NCBI GenBank assembly: GCA_027922465.2 | Contig: BQMF02000673.1 | Coordinates: forward strand, 62,001-126,000 | Origin: Turritopsis dohrnii | Taxonomy: Eukaryota; Cnidaria; Hydrozoa; Anthoathecata; Oceaniidae | Direction of reading: 5' to 3' | Length of the DNA: 64,000 nucleotides | Shown here: positions 11,869 through 22,416 of the stretch, one piece after another | How positions within the stretch are numbered: position 1 is the first letter of the stretch | How the letters are laid out: each line of letters begins with the position of its first letter | Program-made: the position numbers and the translations under genes | Notes under the pieces: model-generated | Database searches by the model: none | The model's input: the letters and a program-made list of their open reading frames with translations, nothing else | What the model was told of the DNA's origin: nothing

Positions 11869-12317
11869 CGTCTGAGAGGAAGTATATATACTTCGGCGGT
11901 TGTAGATCTCTCATGTTCTGGTTGTGAAACTTGCATGAGTGCGCACTTCCCCGCAGTTGAGTTGAATATATCGCGGAATGGTTAGCATTGCGTCTGGGTG
12001 ATTTATCACTGTCAGGTTTCTCTGGTCCATAAAGACATTCAGGTTACCGTCATTTCGATCGAAATTCAACAAAACGCCAGGGCTTAGAAGTGTCAGCATG
12101 TATCCACAATGCCGACTATAATTGCACACTACATGCGCTGATCAGCGAAATATATACCATATGCTAAACACCGTGGTTATCGCTAAAATCAAAGCAATTT
12201 TCTCTTCCTCGTGAGATGGGAGTGAATTTGTTTGACTCACTCTTTTGTGAACTTCCTTTTGTGAACTTTTTTTTTTTTGTTTTTTTTTTACCTCTTACCT
12301 CTTACCTCTTTGTTATC

Positions 12318-15300
12318 TTATGCATGCTTATAATGTCCTCTGGCATATGTAGCAATACCATCTTTTGCAATAATTCTTTTGTCATCATCCGCATTGAGAG
12401 CGAGTTTGTTTGTTTTTATAGTGTGGACATCATGCTTAATCGACTGGAAGGTCATCTGTTCTCTGTAAACATTCGTACCATCGAACAAGCATCTCTTGTA
12501 ATCATCAAACCCCATGGTCTTCTTTACTACGCACTTCTTGACTCCCTTGCACTTCTTGTCTTCTTTTCCATCTAGCTGTTTATATGCATAGGTCTTCGCT
12601 CTTAGAGCAACAAACTCTGTCATTATCTTACCACCCAACTCATCTTTCATTAGACCGATGACTTTCTTATTCAAACCTATGAGTAAAGGTCTGTTATCTT
12701 TCTCATCGTACGCTGAAGTGTCGAATCTCAAAGCTACATCATCAGCGATATCTTTGTAAAAGTCGTCGGTTTTGATGTGATAGACAAAGCTGTCTGTATC
12801 CATATAGCAGAGCTTTAGATTGTCACCATATTTTGGTCTCATGTAATCATAGTGAAACTCATACATAATCATCTTTGACAAATCAAGAACTGCAGGCCCC
12901 AGATAGATTGGCTTGTTCAACACGAGTTTGATCTTTTGCATTTCAGCAGCCATCAAATGTTCGCTGAAACAGATACTACCCTTGAAGTTAGGTTTCATCA
13001 CCAGCTTCTCATATTGTTCTTTCTTGGTAGCCAAGCGTATGTCTTTATGCTTACGTTGATTCTCCATAGTTTTACCAAAGACTGAATTGTTCATGAGCTT
13101 GAAAAAGTCCTTTTCAAAGCCATTCTTTGATTTGGTACGCAAATTGGTGTTTAAATCGATGTACGGCTTCAACCATGCGCTTTGCTTAAATCTCAGTACT
13201 CTATGAACCTTCTCAAGAACAAGACCATGCTTCAGCGCTTGATCAAGTGCACGGATATGAATAGTATAGTTCTTCTTGTCTGAAAGACATGGAGTTAGCT
13301 TTTCTACACCATTGATCTTCTTTCGCTCAGACATAAATGGAAGATCGTTATGTGAATCATGAAGCTCCTGAGGATAGTTCACATCAACTTCAAGAAGATA
13401 ACCATATTTACCGTCTTTCTCAGCCAACTTTGAAATGAATTCAGCGGTAATATTATTAGCATCTACCTACTTGAAATTCCCTGTCGGTAGCTTCTGAATC
13501 ATAGCCCATCCATATAGATTATTTGCATCAAGATATTGGAGATAGCTACTTTCTTCAGTCTTCTTATATTTAGCATCCATATACTTGTTATTAGCTTTAG
13601 CATGTCTATGAACAGCCTGACAGAGACCTCCTCTAATACCTTGCTCTACGAAGAGAAACATATCCATATCTGACAACAAATCCAGCTCAATCTCTGTCTT
13701 TTTCAAACAGGCTTGCCAAGCTAGTCCTGGAGCAGTGTAAAAATGTGCAGGATCCAGTTTATAATTTGTTATACATGTTTCCCTAAAAGTCTCAAAAACA
13801 TCAGCAAGCAATAGAACGTCTGTCTTGAGGTAGAGATCATGATACGCACCCATATTTTTATTTTTCATGTGTTTCCACACCTTCTGTGCATGCGTATAAT
13901 CAGCATCACTGATACCTTTCATGTTCAACTTGGTGTAAAAAGCATCTTTCGGCGGGAGCTTAGTTTCGTTAAACTTATCAAAAGAATCAATGTATTCATA
14001 AGGATAAACTCCTTTTTTTCTCAGTAGTTTGAATTGTTCATCACCCTTGAAGAATTTTCGAAGGTTTTTACGCTGATCGTCAGATAGATTGTTTACCAAG
14101 TTATCCAGACTACTAGCCATGAAACGCACACTATCGATGAATCTCAACTGTATCTTTTGAATTTTAGTCTCCCCATTTTTATCAGTATATTCACCAACCT
14201 TAACATCCAATGAGAAAGAGATATATTTTTCTTTGTTTTCAGCGATGACGGCAATATTTTCATCTCCATACTGTTTGGCTAGTTCTTTGATAAACAGATG
14301 AGCATCATATCTGCTCAGATTGTGAAAGACGATCGGGATGTATTTAGGCACTTTATAACGGAGATTACAAGACTGATGTGCAGCTCCACGAAATTTACCA
14401 GTAAAATGACAGTGATCCCTAACCTTAATGTTATCTTTTTCAAATTCTTTCATACATATGTGACACTTATCAGAATCGGTAAATCCCTGTTCCTCTTCAT
14501 ATGTGAGGTCTCGCATTCTCTGTTTAGGAAACATATTGTATAGCCTTTTCACTTCACCTACTGCATGATCCACAAAACGTAAAACACAGTCTTCACCACG
14601 ATAAAGCGTTAGAGGGTCTGAAACTTCACCATGAGCAAATTTGCTATAACAACAGAAGCCTGTGGGGATATGTATACCAACCTTTTCAGTGGATGATCCA
14701 CTACCGCTGCGCGGTTCTTCACAAACCTCTTTTGACAAAGCTTCGAAATCAGCATACATTATGAAAGGAGCTTTGAGCTGGTACTGACCATCATGAAATT
14801 TAACGGTGCTACCCTCCTTTGGCATTTCGATCTTCGCGACATCATTATTTTTACAATATTGAAAGTGTTAATCTCTAGTTTTGATGGAGGTAAATCCGTG
14901 GAGGCAGTTTATACAATAATGCTCCTTATGTTCGTGCTTCGAGTTGACTTTGCTCAAGACACCGCTCAAGTTGTTTACAGCTCTTAATGTCTCTTTTCCT
15001 CTTCACATAGTAAAAACAAAACAACCGTTTCTTTGCGATCTAGATGCTTCGACTTACGACACATATAGATACCATCTTTCTCGTCTTTTGTCAAAACATG
15101 CACAGCGATATCAGGGTTCCTCCTCTCAAACAAATCTATTTTATTTAGCGCCATTGGAAACGATAAACCGTCCCAATTATAGTTATCATACTTTTTGAGA
15201 CTTGAGATTCGTTCCGGATGATTATCGATCTTATCATGATTGAGAGCTGCGATAACAGCCCATTTGAGGCACTCTTCATCATCTTCGTTTTTAGGATTGA

Positions 15301-16191
15301 TTATCGAATACTTGCCGCTAAAATTCTCACGTAGCGGCAAGTAAGAGCTGCCTCTCGTTAGTTTTAGCTTGTGAAAGTCTACATCAATATTTAAAATTTT
15401 ATCGATAACAAAGCCGGATTGAGGTAACGCAGGGTTTTCAATCTGATCGATTATCTTTTTGAACATATTATTAACAACATTAGATATATCGTTTTCATTG
15501 TGAATTGTTTCCATATTGCTATTGAACGCCTTATCAACATAGATTGTCGCTTCAGGATTGGATAAATCCTCCTTTCTCCATTTGATCCACACAGTTGCTT
15601 GAATTTTTATTGATTTTTTGTTTTTGAGTTCCCTCATAATCAGATCAATTAGGATGGGTCGAACCTTTTCGAGAAACGAATCAACGTCCTTTTTTCCATC
15701 TGAGTTTATCTTGAACCTTTTGTAAGAACCATCAAACGCCGTTTCAATGGGGACAAACGCTTTTGGTTTCACCAGTTTTTCATCTTTTTCATCATTCTTC
15801 TTGTAGAGATTAAGAATCTTCTTCTTCATCTCTCTGAAAGCGCTACTCACTTTCTCACGAATAGATTTAGGTGTGTGATTTACCAACCACTCCTTCAACT
15901 CATCCAACTTGCTTCTTACATGAGGTCTATTTTTTGCCATTTCTTGCTGCTTAAACAAACCATGTCTTGTTGGTTAGGAATAATTGCAACAGGTCGGACT
16001 GGTTTGAATCGCCTAGTAGATCTTGGTGGTGGAATAGGTTGGTCATTCCTCGTTGATGTTGGTGTAGACAAACGAGCTGGTGTGCCAGCTAATAATTCAA
16101 TGAGCTCAGCCTTTCTTAGTTTCAAGTAGCCCTGTAGGCCGCGTTCTCTTGCGAGAGCTTTTAATTCAACAATGGTATTTCGTGAAGTCAT
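12318..16191 (-). pseudogene. POLB: Polinton protein-primed DNA polymerase B, broken
   Basis: Would replicate the element by protein-primed synthesis. The region codes in order for an N-terminal SAP-like segment (GLQGYLKLRKAELIELL), a helical linker, a Cys/His segment (YCINCLHGF), 3'-5' exonuclease motifs (YADFEA, NLSRYDAHLF, TDVLLLADVF) and polymerase motifs (DANNLYGWA as motif A, NNSVFGKTMEN as motif B, YMDTDSF as motif C). The C-terminus ends in DGIATYARGHY, usual for the family. Lesions: frame changes near 15,955 and near 14,990, an in-frame TAA at 14,868-14,870 and an in-frame TAG at 13,467-13,469. Catalytic residues remain, so decay is recent. It runs toward the left TIR, divergent from the integrase. 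Confidence 0.92.
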
Positions 16192-16608
16192 GTTGTATAA
16201 TTATTATTTGTGTGATCTCTTTAAACCATATTGAAATATCATTTTTTTAATATGAAACGACTCAAACCCTCTAGGTAACTTTTGTTACTCGATTTAAGTA
16301 ACAAAAAAAAAACAGCCTCTACAAGGATGAACGAGCCAATCTATTTTGTTTGCGAGCCATCCTTCTCTTCTCGTTATATGTCTCTCGATACCTTTGATAT
16401 TTTTCTTCGTTGTTTCTTATCCAGTTTGAATAGCGTGTATAAAATACTTGCACATAAGTTTATCAACGTATTAATACCCATTGATCGGTAATGTGATTCT
16501 GTTTTGTCGGTCATGTTTATTCTTTATATAAAAGAGATAACCCACTTTGATGTCATGTAACAAAATGAGCTAAATAAACGTTGTTTATAAATAAACAATA
16601 TCAGCAGG
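16192..16608. promoter_or_regulatory. Divergent intergenic region between PolB and integrase
   Basis: 417 bp between two divergently oriented Polinton genes, so promoters for both should lie here (inference from position). TTTATATAAAAG-like AT-rich words occur near 16,520 ahead of the integrase. I see no convincing coding region. Confidence 0.4.
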
Positions 16609-17586
16609 ATGCATAAACTTCAAGAGATTTATTATCAACCTCAAAACTTATGGAAAGGACAAAAGGCTGTTCACAATCTAAGAGGATTTGGTTTCAAACT
16701 GAAGGAAATTAAGAAGTGGCTATCAAAACAAGCTTTGTGGCAGGTACATCTACCGGCACCGAAAAGGATCGAACGTCCGCATTATGAGGCGACTAAACCG
16801 AATGAGATTCATCAATTTGATATATTGTATATGCCTAGTGGTATGCTGTATGGTAATAAATACAAGTACATTTTGTCTGGTGTTGACACTGCTTCACGCT
16901 ATAAGGTAGCCCGACCTTTGAAGACTAAGAGAGCGAAAGAGGTTGCCGCTATGATTGAAGACATCTACAAGGTTGGACCGTTAACTTATCCAAAAGTATT
17001 TCAATGTGATAACGATTCAGAATTCAAAGCGGATGTATCAAAATTGTTGGAGAAGAATAATGTTGAAATTAAAAGAGCAACTACAAAATATAAGCATACC
17101 CATACAGCTTTTGTTGAGGCATTGAACAAGATACTTGCTGAAAATTTATTCAAAATACAAGATGCTCAAGAACTGAATGATTCGGAAAAGGTATCATCTA
17201 CATGGGTCAAATATTTGTATAAACTTGTGGGTAGATTAAACGATACGAAGACTCAGATGATCGGTATGAAACCGAAAGATGCCATCAAATTGAAAGAAGC
17301 GCCTCTCGCTAAACGAGAGAGCTATCCACCTGAAGTAGAGCTACCTCAAGATGGTTTGTATAGATATCTATTGCAACCGGGTGATGAGCACGATGACCAT
17401 CGAAAAAGAGCAACAGATAGGACATGGTCAAAGAGGACATATAGATTGAGTGAGGTAATAGAGCAACCTGGTAACCGTGTAATGTATTACCTTCAAGGTG
17501 GACCTGAACGTGCTTTTGTGAAAGAAGAGCTGATGTTGATACCTGAGGATACAGAGCTACCTCCTGATTATGTGCAAGGTTGGTGA
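16609..17586 (+). CDS. INT: Polinton retroviral-type integrase, intact
   Basis: 325-residue DDE integrase that would insert the element into host DNA. The catalytic core is visible as IHQFDILYM (first Asp), FQCDNDSEF (second Asp) and AFVEALNK (Glu), in the order and spacing of retroviral and Polinton integrases. The C-terminal part (RTYRLSEVIEQPGNRVMYYL) has the pattern of a chromodomain-like module, typical for Polintons. No stop or frameshift, and length is normal for the family. It lies divergent to PolB, as in other Polintons. Confidence 0.93.
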   Translation: MHKLQEIYYQPQNLWKGQKAVHNLRGFGFKLKEIKKWLSKQALWQVHLPAPKRIERPHYEATKPNEIHQFDILYMPSGMLYGNKYKYILSGVDTASRYKVARPLKTKRAKEVAAMIEDIYKVGPLTYPKVFQCDNDSEFKADVSKLLEKNNVEIKRATTKYKHTHTAFVEALNKILAENLFKIQDAQELNDSEKVSSTWVKYLYKLVGRLNDTKTQMIGMKPKDAIKLKEAPLAKRESYPPEVELPQDGLYRYLLQPGDEHDDHRKRATDRTWSKRTYRLSEVIEQPGNRVMYYLQGGPERAFVKEELMLIPEDTELPPDYVQGW

Positions 17587-17647
17587 ACCGTACATACAAA
17601 GTATCTTTACTTGTTTCTAGTAAAGATGAGTCGTCTAGCGACGAGGT

Positions 17648-17851
17648 TTAGCGCAACATAATGCTATATGCCATCAACATTGCTCCAATTCCTATTAGTC
17701 CAAAACCAACGACTTTTTTTACAGATTTATCATGATAAATCACGTTTTCAGGTAGCTCTCCCAATGTTATGATTGGAGTAATTTGTTCCATGTTTTGTGC
17801 AACTGTTGGAAATTCCATTGTCTCTTTCTGTCTATATATACTTGTGATCAT
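17648..17851 (-). CDS. Small Polinton membrane protein (67 aa)
   Basis: Short open frame with one predicted transmembrane helix near the C-terminus (VVGFGLIGIGAMLMAYSIML), preceded by a polar N-terminus. A second ATG 11 codons in (MEFPT) is an alternative start. It lies between the integrase and another minus-strand membrane protein. I do not recognise the family; the case rests on the intact frame in a compact Polinton gene array. Confidence 0.55.
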   Translation of the reverse strand: MITSIYRQKETMEFPTVAQNMEQITPIITLGELPENVIYHDKSVKKVVGFGLIGIGAMLMAYSIMLR

Positions 17852-17911
17852 ATCTCTTTATATCAGTTTCATTTATCACTTTTCAAATTGAGGAGCACAT
17901 AACCGCACATC

Positions 17912-18508
17912 CTAGGAACCATTTTCGGTTATGGATTTTTTCAGGTTTTGAAGTTCTACCATCAAACTTTTTTGAAATTGATTTTGGGTTTCAGTCTCCA
18001 TCTTTCTATCTGTAGAACTGAGTCTTTCTAAAGCTTTGTAATATGTTCCCTGAAAAACCTGGAATTCTTTGTAATTGATCCTTCCATCATTCAATGCCTG
18101 TGAGATACTTGTTTCGAAGACAGCAATTGTGGATGTTACAATATCATATAATTGTATGACTTTTTCTACTTTCTTTTGATATCTTTTGATGACAGCTGTG
18201 GTAAGTCCGGTACAGATAGAGCCGGCTAGGGCTACACCACCTAATCCTGCGGAAATAGGCATTCCGATAATAGTAGCCCCTGTTGCAATTGAACCGATGC
18301 CAGAGCCAATGGTTATAGCGCTTGAGCTAGCATTTAGTAGCATCGATCGTTCTATCGCCTTGTTGTATCTCTTGAGCTTGATGCTAAACTTGTTCTTCAG
18401 TTTTATCAACTCTTCAAACTCAGAATTTATTACGCTTGCGTTAAACTTTTCCTGCTCATTCAAATCCTCAGGAGCAGTGGGTAGTTTTGGATAAATTTTA
18501 AAACTCAT
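17912..18508 (-). CDS. Polinton membrane protein with glycine-rich hydrophobic core (198 aa)
   Basis: Intact frame. N-terminal about 60 residues are charged and helical, followed by a long glycine/alanine/isoleucine-rich stretch (residues about 63-105) that could form two transmembrane helices, then a helical C-terminus. It is divergent to the next plus-strand gene across only 60 bp, suggesting a shared promoter. Function unknown; a virion membrane or scaffold role is speculative. Confidence 0.75.
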   Translation of the reverse strand: MSFKIYPKLPTAPEDLNEQEKFNASVINSEFEELIKLKNKFSIKLKRYNKAIERSMLLNASSSAITIGSGIGSIATGATIIGMPISAGLGGVALAGSICTGLTTAVIKRYQKKVEKVIQLYDIVTSTIAVFETSISQALNDGRINYKEFQVFQGTYYKALERLSSTDRKMETETQNQFQKSLMVELQNLKKSITENGS

Positions 18509-18568
18509 ATTTAGAGGGTTATTATAACATAATAAATAATAAAATTATCCTCTAAATAAATAAATAAA

Positions 18569-19858
18569 ATGGCAGACATTGACATTGACCCCTTTGGAGA
18601 ACATGGGATGGCGACAGATGAAACAACCGATGAGACGTTTCCTCTCATACTAACTGGAGACCGTACGGGTGCACAAATACATACATCAGATGAACAAGAA
18701 ACATCATTTGGAGGTCTCACTCTGAATACTAGAGTTTTGAAAGAACTAGTTGAAGGGTTGTATGATAGATTATCCGAAAAATTCCAGTCAAAACCTGAGA
18801 CGTTATATACCGATCAGTTTGAAATTAGAGATGGTGAATTATACTACAAAGACAGTAGCAAACCATTGACAAACAATGGAAGACTAAGGGCTACTGGTAC
18901 TATAGCTGAAATATTGGGCAAGAACAGGTTACGTAGTTTAGGGTATGATATACCTAAGAGCAAATTTTCAGCCAGACAGGCAAATGTACTTAACAAAATA
19001 GCAGAAGAGCTTCCCTCTACATCTAAAATCACAACAGCAACCGATGTAGAGTTGGAAGATATGTCCGGTGATGTGGTGAACAGTACGGAAGATTTAATTT
19101 CAGCGCTTAGACAACAATCGGTCGATCATGAAACAACTCAGACTGGCGAGCTATTTGAATATCCTGTGCGTGAGCTGTTAGGATTGGATAAAGCGCTGAG
19201 AAACATACGAGGAGGTCTTCAGCAAGAGGTTGTAAAAAAGGTTCGAACAGAACAGCATATCGATAAGGAGAAAAACAAGTTGGAAAAAATGGAAAATGAT
19301 GCGACATACACAGATGAACAACGAAAAGAGGTTGAAGAGAGAATGGAGGGATTACGTGAAGAGTTGGAAGCTAGGAAAGAGAACATTAATATTCTCAAAG
19401 GCAAACTAAACAGTCAAGTTACGAGCATCAAAGAAACCATTGCTAAAGTCCTCGACAAAGATATCACATTGGGTGAAAGGATACGAACACTATTCCGTGA
19501 ACAAGGTATAACAATCGTTAGCGTTCTGACAGCGTTTGGTATGGCTATCGGTGTCCTTGTGGAAGCTTTGTTACCGGGAGGGTCAGCAGCTGGAAGCTCT
19601 TCACAAAATCCTGACAAAGGTGGTGATAAAAAGGACGATGCAAAGGAATGGATAAAAAATAAACTCAAAGCGTTAGCATCACTTCTAGGCAGATGGGCAT
19701 CTAAAGCGGCAGAGGCTTTACCTGGAATAATTGGGTCTATCGTATCATTGATATTGAACAGAGCAAAAGAAGCGGTAGGTTGGTTAAGTCAAAATTTATG
19801 GACTCTGATTGTAGGGGTTCTGGGGTTGATCTATACGTACCTTGTGACTAGACGGTAA
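18569..19858 (+). CDS. Polinton-encoded coiled-coil/membrane protein (429 aa)
   Basis: Intact frame starting at an ATG after an AAATAAAT run. The N-terminal half is acidic and mixed, a charged coiled coil covers about residues 215-300, then a hydrophobic helix (ITIVSVLTAFGMAIGVLVEA), a glycine/serine-rich link and a C-terminal set of hydrophobic or amphipathic helices ending TRR. The C-terminal part (GWLSQNLWTLIVGVLGLIYT) looks like a protein commonly found in animal Polintons, but its role is not established. A structural or membrane-active virion component is possible (inference). Confidence 0.8.
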   Translation: MADIDIDPFGEHGMATDETTDETFPLILTGDRTGAQIHTSDEQETSFGGLTLNTRVLKELVEGLYDRLSEKFQSKPETLYTDQFEIRDGELYYKDSSKPLTNNGRLRATGTIAEILGKNRLRSLGYDIPKSKFSARQANVLNKIAEELPSTSKITTATDVELEDMSGDVVNSTEDLISALRQQSVDHETTQTGELFEYPVRELLGLDKALRNIRGGLQQEVVKKVRTEQHIDKEKNKLEKMENDATYTDEQRKEVEERMEGLREELEARKENINILKGKLNSQVTSIKETIAKVLDKDITLGERIRTLFREQGITIVSVLTAFGMAIGVLVEALLPGGSAAGSSSQNPDKGGDKKDDAKEWIKNKLKALASLLGRWASKAAEALPGIIGSIVSLILNRAKEAVGWLSQNLWTLIVGVLGLIYTYLVTRR

Positions 19859-19915
19859 CCACCTGAAGGTGTATATGTTACATGTATCGTGTAACATAAT
19901 TTTTGTTGATGGTCT

Positions 19916-20338
19916 TCATCTTTCAAAATACCACACAGCTCCACCAATTCCAAGCATACTCAGAGCTATAAAATACAATTCCCTTTCATGTTGATCATGA
20001 CTCGGTGTATAAAAGTCGCTCAATACAAGCTCCCATGGTAATGGTTCAAGGGGTTTACCAAACACCCTATTGTACCCTCTCATTGCATCATTTAGCTCTA
20101 CGAATTTAGTCTCAGCCTTCTTTTCGAGCGCTAGTTGTTTATTGATGAAATCGATCCTTTCCTGTCGTTTTTGCTGCCATTCAATCTGTGCTTTTTGTAA
20201 TTTTTCTATGGCCAAATCATGATGTTTTCTTTCCTTATCGATTCTTTCTTTGGATAAACTTGAAAACAGATAGCTTGATCCTGTGAAAGCCAAAGCGTTA
20301 GCCAAAGCTCCGCCTAACATCATTGCGATAGAAGCCAT
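19916..20338 (-). CDS. Polinton coiled-coil protein with terminal hydrophobic helices (140 aa)
   Basis: Intact frame: a hydrophobic N-terminus (MASIAMMLGGALANALAF), a charged coiled coil (residues about 30-80), and a C-terminal hydrophobic helix (LYFIALSMLGIGGAVWYF). The start codon lies three bases from the Tc1 insertion point. Its neighbour on the other side of the Tc1 is also on the minus strand, so before that insertion the two genes nearly abutted. Function unknown. Confidence 0.75.
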   Translation of the reverse strand: MASIAMMLGGALANALAFTGSSYLFSSLSKERIDKERKHHDLAIEKLQKAQIEWQQKRQERIDFINKQLALEKKAETKFVELNDAMRGYNRVFGKPLEPLPWELVLSDFYTPSHDQHERELYFIALSMLGIGGAVWYFER

Positions 20339-20686
20339 ATTTACAAGTGCTGGTCAACGAATTAGAATAATTTGAAATAGTGCAGTCATTAAATTCTTTG
20401 AATGCATTTTTTGTGCAGAAAGCAAATCAGGTGTTCACCGCACCTGTCCTACTCGTTAGACTAATCACAGAACTCGTTACCTGTAAAACAATTTGCTCAG
20501 CTGAGCTTTCCAAAAGGCCCATTAAGGCCATTTAACTGTGACACTGTTGTTTTATTGAATTAGAATAATGGAGAAACCGTTTCATTGAATTAGAATAAAT
20601 GCTCGAATTTTTGTTTTCTGTGAAGAGTGTTCACTGTGCAGTATAAAGTCAGGGTTGAGTAGAATTTCTAAGTTGTAAAATCAATC

Positions 20687-21845
20687 ATGGGTAAGCAGCG
20701 CGACCTCTCAACCGGAAAAGTGTCTCAAATTCAAGCCCTTCCAGTGGCGGATCTAGAGGTATGTCGAAATTTGTGTAGCAGAGTGTTAGCAATCTAACCA
20801 TAAAAGAAAAGTGTTCAAATAATCCCATTGGTAATATAAATTGAATTCACAAATTATGTTAATGCTCTCCTACACAAATTTCGACATACCTCTAGATCCG
20901 CCACTGCCTTCGCCAACAAGGCGTGACCCAAACTAAAATTGCTGAGCAGCTCGGCATCAGCCAGTCTTCTGTCTGCAAAGCTCTCAAGAAAAACTGCAGC
21001 AAGCGCACCAACTGTTCCGGCGTCCGAAAAACTTCTGCTCGCGACAACAAGCAGCAACCGGTTCAAGTCCACTTCCGAGCTCACCGACTTGTGGAACAAG
21101 CAGACCGGCGCTGACGTCTCCAGATCAACCACTTACCGTCGTCTGCGCGAACTCGGCTTCAAATCTCGCGTTCCAGCAGTAAAACCGATGCTGAACAAGA
21201 AACAAATGGAGAAACGGCTGAAGTGGGCCAAAGAACACGGCGAGTGGACTGCTGAAGACTGGCAGAAAGTGGTTTTCAGTGACGAATCACGCTTCTGCAT
21301 CTCCTTCGGTGATCAAGGTCCTCGTTTTTGGCGTCGTGGTGGCGAAACCTACATTCACGAGTGCGTGAAAAGATCCGTCAAGTTTCCCCAGAGCGTTATG
21401 GTCTGGGGATGCATGTCCGCCCGAGGTGTAGGGAAACTCTGCTTCCTCAAGAAGACTGTCAATGCTGCCGTATATCAAGATGTTTTGGAAACGTTCCTGA
21501 TTCCGTCTGTTGAGGAACAGTTTGGCGAAGAAGACTTCATATTTCAACAGGATCTCGCACCGGCTCATGCGGCAAAGTCGACCAAAAGATTGGTTCACTA
21601 AAAAACAGCTTGAAGTTTTGGCATGGCCGGCCAACTCGCCTGACCTCAATGTCATTGAAAACCTGTGGGCCATCGTCAAGCAGAAAATTCGTGACAGAAA
21701 GCCTACTACGCTGGACCAACTGAAGCAGAACATCGCCACTGCCTGGGAAGCTGTGAGTGCGGAAACTTGTGACAAGCTGGTCAAATCGATGCTGCGGAGA
21801 CTTCAGGCAGTCATACAAGCCAAGGGGGCAGCCACAAAATACTGA
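20687..21845 (+). pseudogene. Tc1-type transposase, broken by a MITE and frameshifts
   Basis: ATG at 20,687 opens a frame (MGKQRDLSTG) cut by the MITE at 20,742. After it come the helix-turn-helix (TKIAEQLGISQSSVCKAL), a second DNA-binding part (STTYRRLRELGF), and the DDE core: FSDESRF (Asp), FQQDLAPAHAA (Asp) and NSPDLNVIENLW (Glu), i.e. the DD34E type. Frame changes are needed near 21,050 and near 21,585. The protein would bind the TIRs and cut and paste the element; this copy cannot encode it. Confidence 0.92.
20742..20906. mobile_element. 165-bp MITE, copy 2, inside the Tc1 transposase gene
   Basis: Inverted termini CAGTGGCGGATCTAGAGG and CCTCTAGATCCGCCACTG with a 5-bp duplication CCTTC (20,737-20,741 and 20,907-20,911). 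Same family and exact length as the copy at 10,277-10,441, in the opposite orientation. It landed about 18 codons into the transposase gene and adds foreign sequence. Confidence 0.93.
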
Positions 21846-22107
21846 GAAAGTGATGATTCTAATTATAATAAAAATTATTCTAATTCAATGAAACGGTTTA
21901 TCCATTATTCTAATTCAATAAAACAACAGTGTCACAGTTAAATGGCCTTAATGGGCCTTTTGGAAAGCTCAGCTGAGCAAATTTTTTTACAGGTAACGAG
22001 TTCTGTGATTAGTCTAACGAGTAGGACAGGTGCGGTGAACACCTGATTTGCTTTCTGCACAAAAAATGCATTCAAAGAATTTAATGACTGCACTATTTCA
22101 AATTATT

Positions 22108-22416
22108 CTAATTCCTTGACCAGCACTTGTAGATATTGATATTTTCAGGCAAAATCTTTTCTTTGGTTAAGTATTCCTTTGTTATTTCACTAGCGGCGAT
22201 AATGGCAACTAGTTTCCCTGTATCTTCCAATTCAAACTTTTGAATTGAAGGAGGTGTCATTTTTAACACCTTTTTTCCTAGCATAGAGTAGCCGATAGCG
22301 AAAACGCAGACGACTGATGCATGATATAAATCGTTGACGATACTTTTCTTGTCCATGTTTGTTACATATATTATGAGATTATATATAGCGTTATTTATCT
22401 TTTTATTCCATTTCAT
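22108..22416 (-). CDS. Polinton membrane protein, 3' end altered by Tc1 insertion
   Basis: Frame of 102 codons. A hydrophobic helix follows a lysine-rich N-terminus, and the C-terminal half (FELEDTGKLVAIIAASEITKEYL) looks conserved. The last seven codons or so lie in the Tc1 TIR. Comparing both flanks of the Tc1 shows the insertion fell at the original stop codon, so the product is only slightly longer than before. The start overlaps the end of the next upstream minus-strand gene by 14 bp, suggesting co-transcription. Function unknown. Confidence 0.7.
   Translation of the reverse strand: MKWNKKINNAIYNLIIYVTNMDKKSIVNDLYHASVVCVFAIGYSMLGKKVLKMTPPSIQKFELEDTGKLVAIIAASEITKEYLTKEKILPENINIYKCWSRN

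Larger units (their letters stand above)
8152..12270 (+). repeat. Left terminal inverted repeat of the Polinton, split by two insertions
   Basis: Segments 8,152-8,379, 8,936-8,985 and 11,707-12,270 total 842 bp and match the reverse complement of 34,337-35,178 almost base for base. Two younger elements interrupt the repeat. The inner end lies in the TTTTGTGAACTTTT stretch just beyond the polymerase stop codon. Confidence 0.93.
20344..22129. mobile_element. Tc1/mariner element inserted in the Polinton
   Basis: 1,786 bp with near-identical inverted repeats of about 255 bp starting CAAGTGCTGGTCAA, flanked by a TA duplication (20,342-20,343 and 22,130-22,131). The motif TTGAATTAGAATAA recurs within each TIR, an inverted-repeat/direct-repeat arrangement. 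It encodes a Tc1-type transposase, now broken. A 165-bp MITE sits in its 5' coding region. Confidence 0.95.

Noticed and set aside
12216..12575. 119-codon plus-strand frame over the end of PolB
   Set aside because: Antisense to the polymerase C-terminus and T-rich; no independent signal.
18186..18494. 102-codon plus-strand frame
   Set aside because: Lies antisense within the glycine-rich membrane protein; composition explained by that gene.
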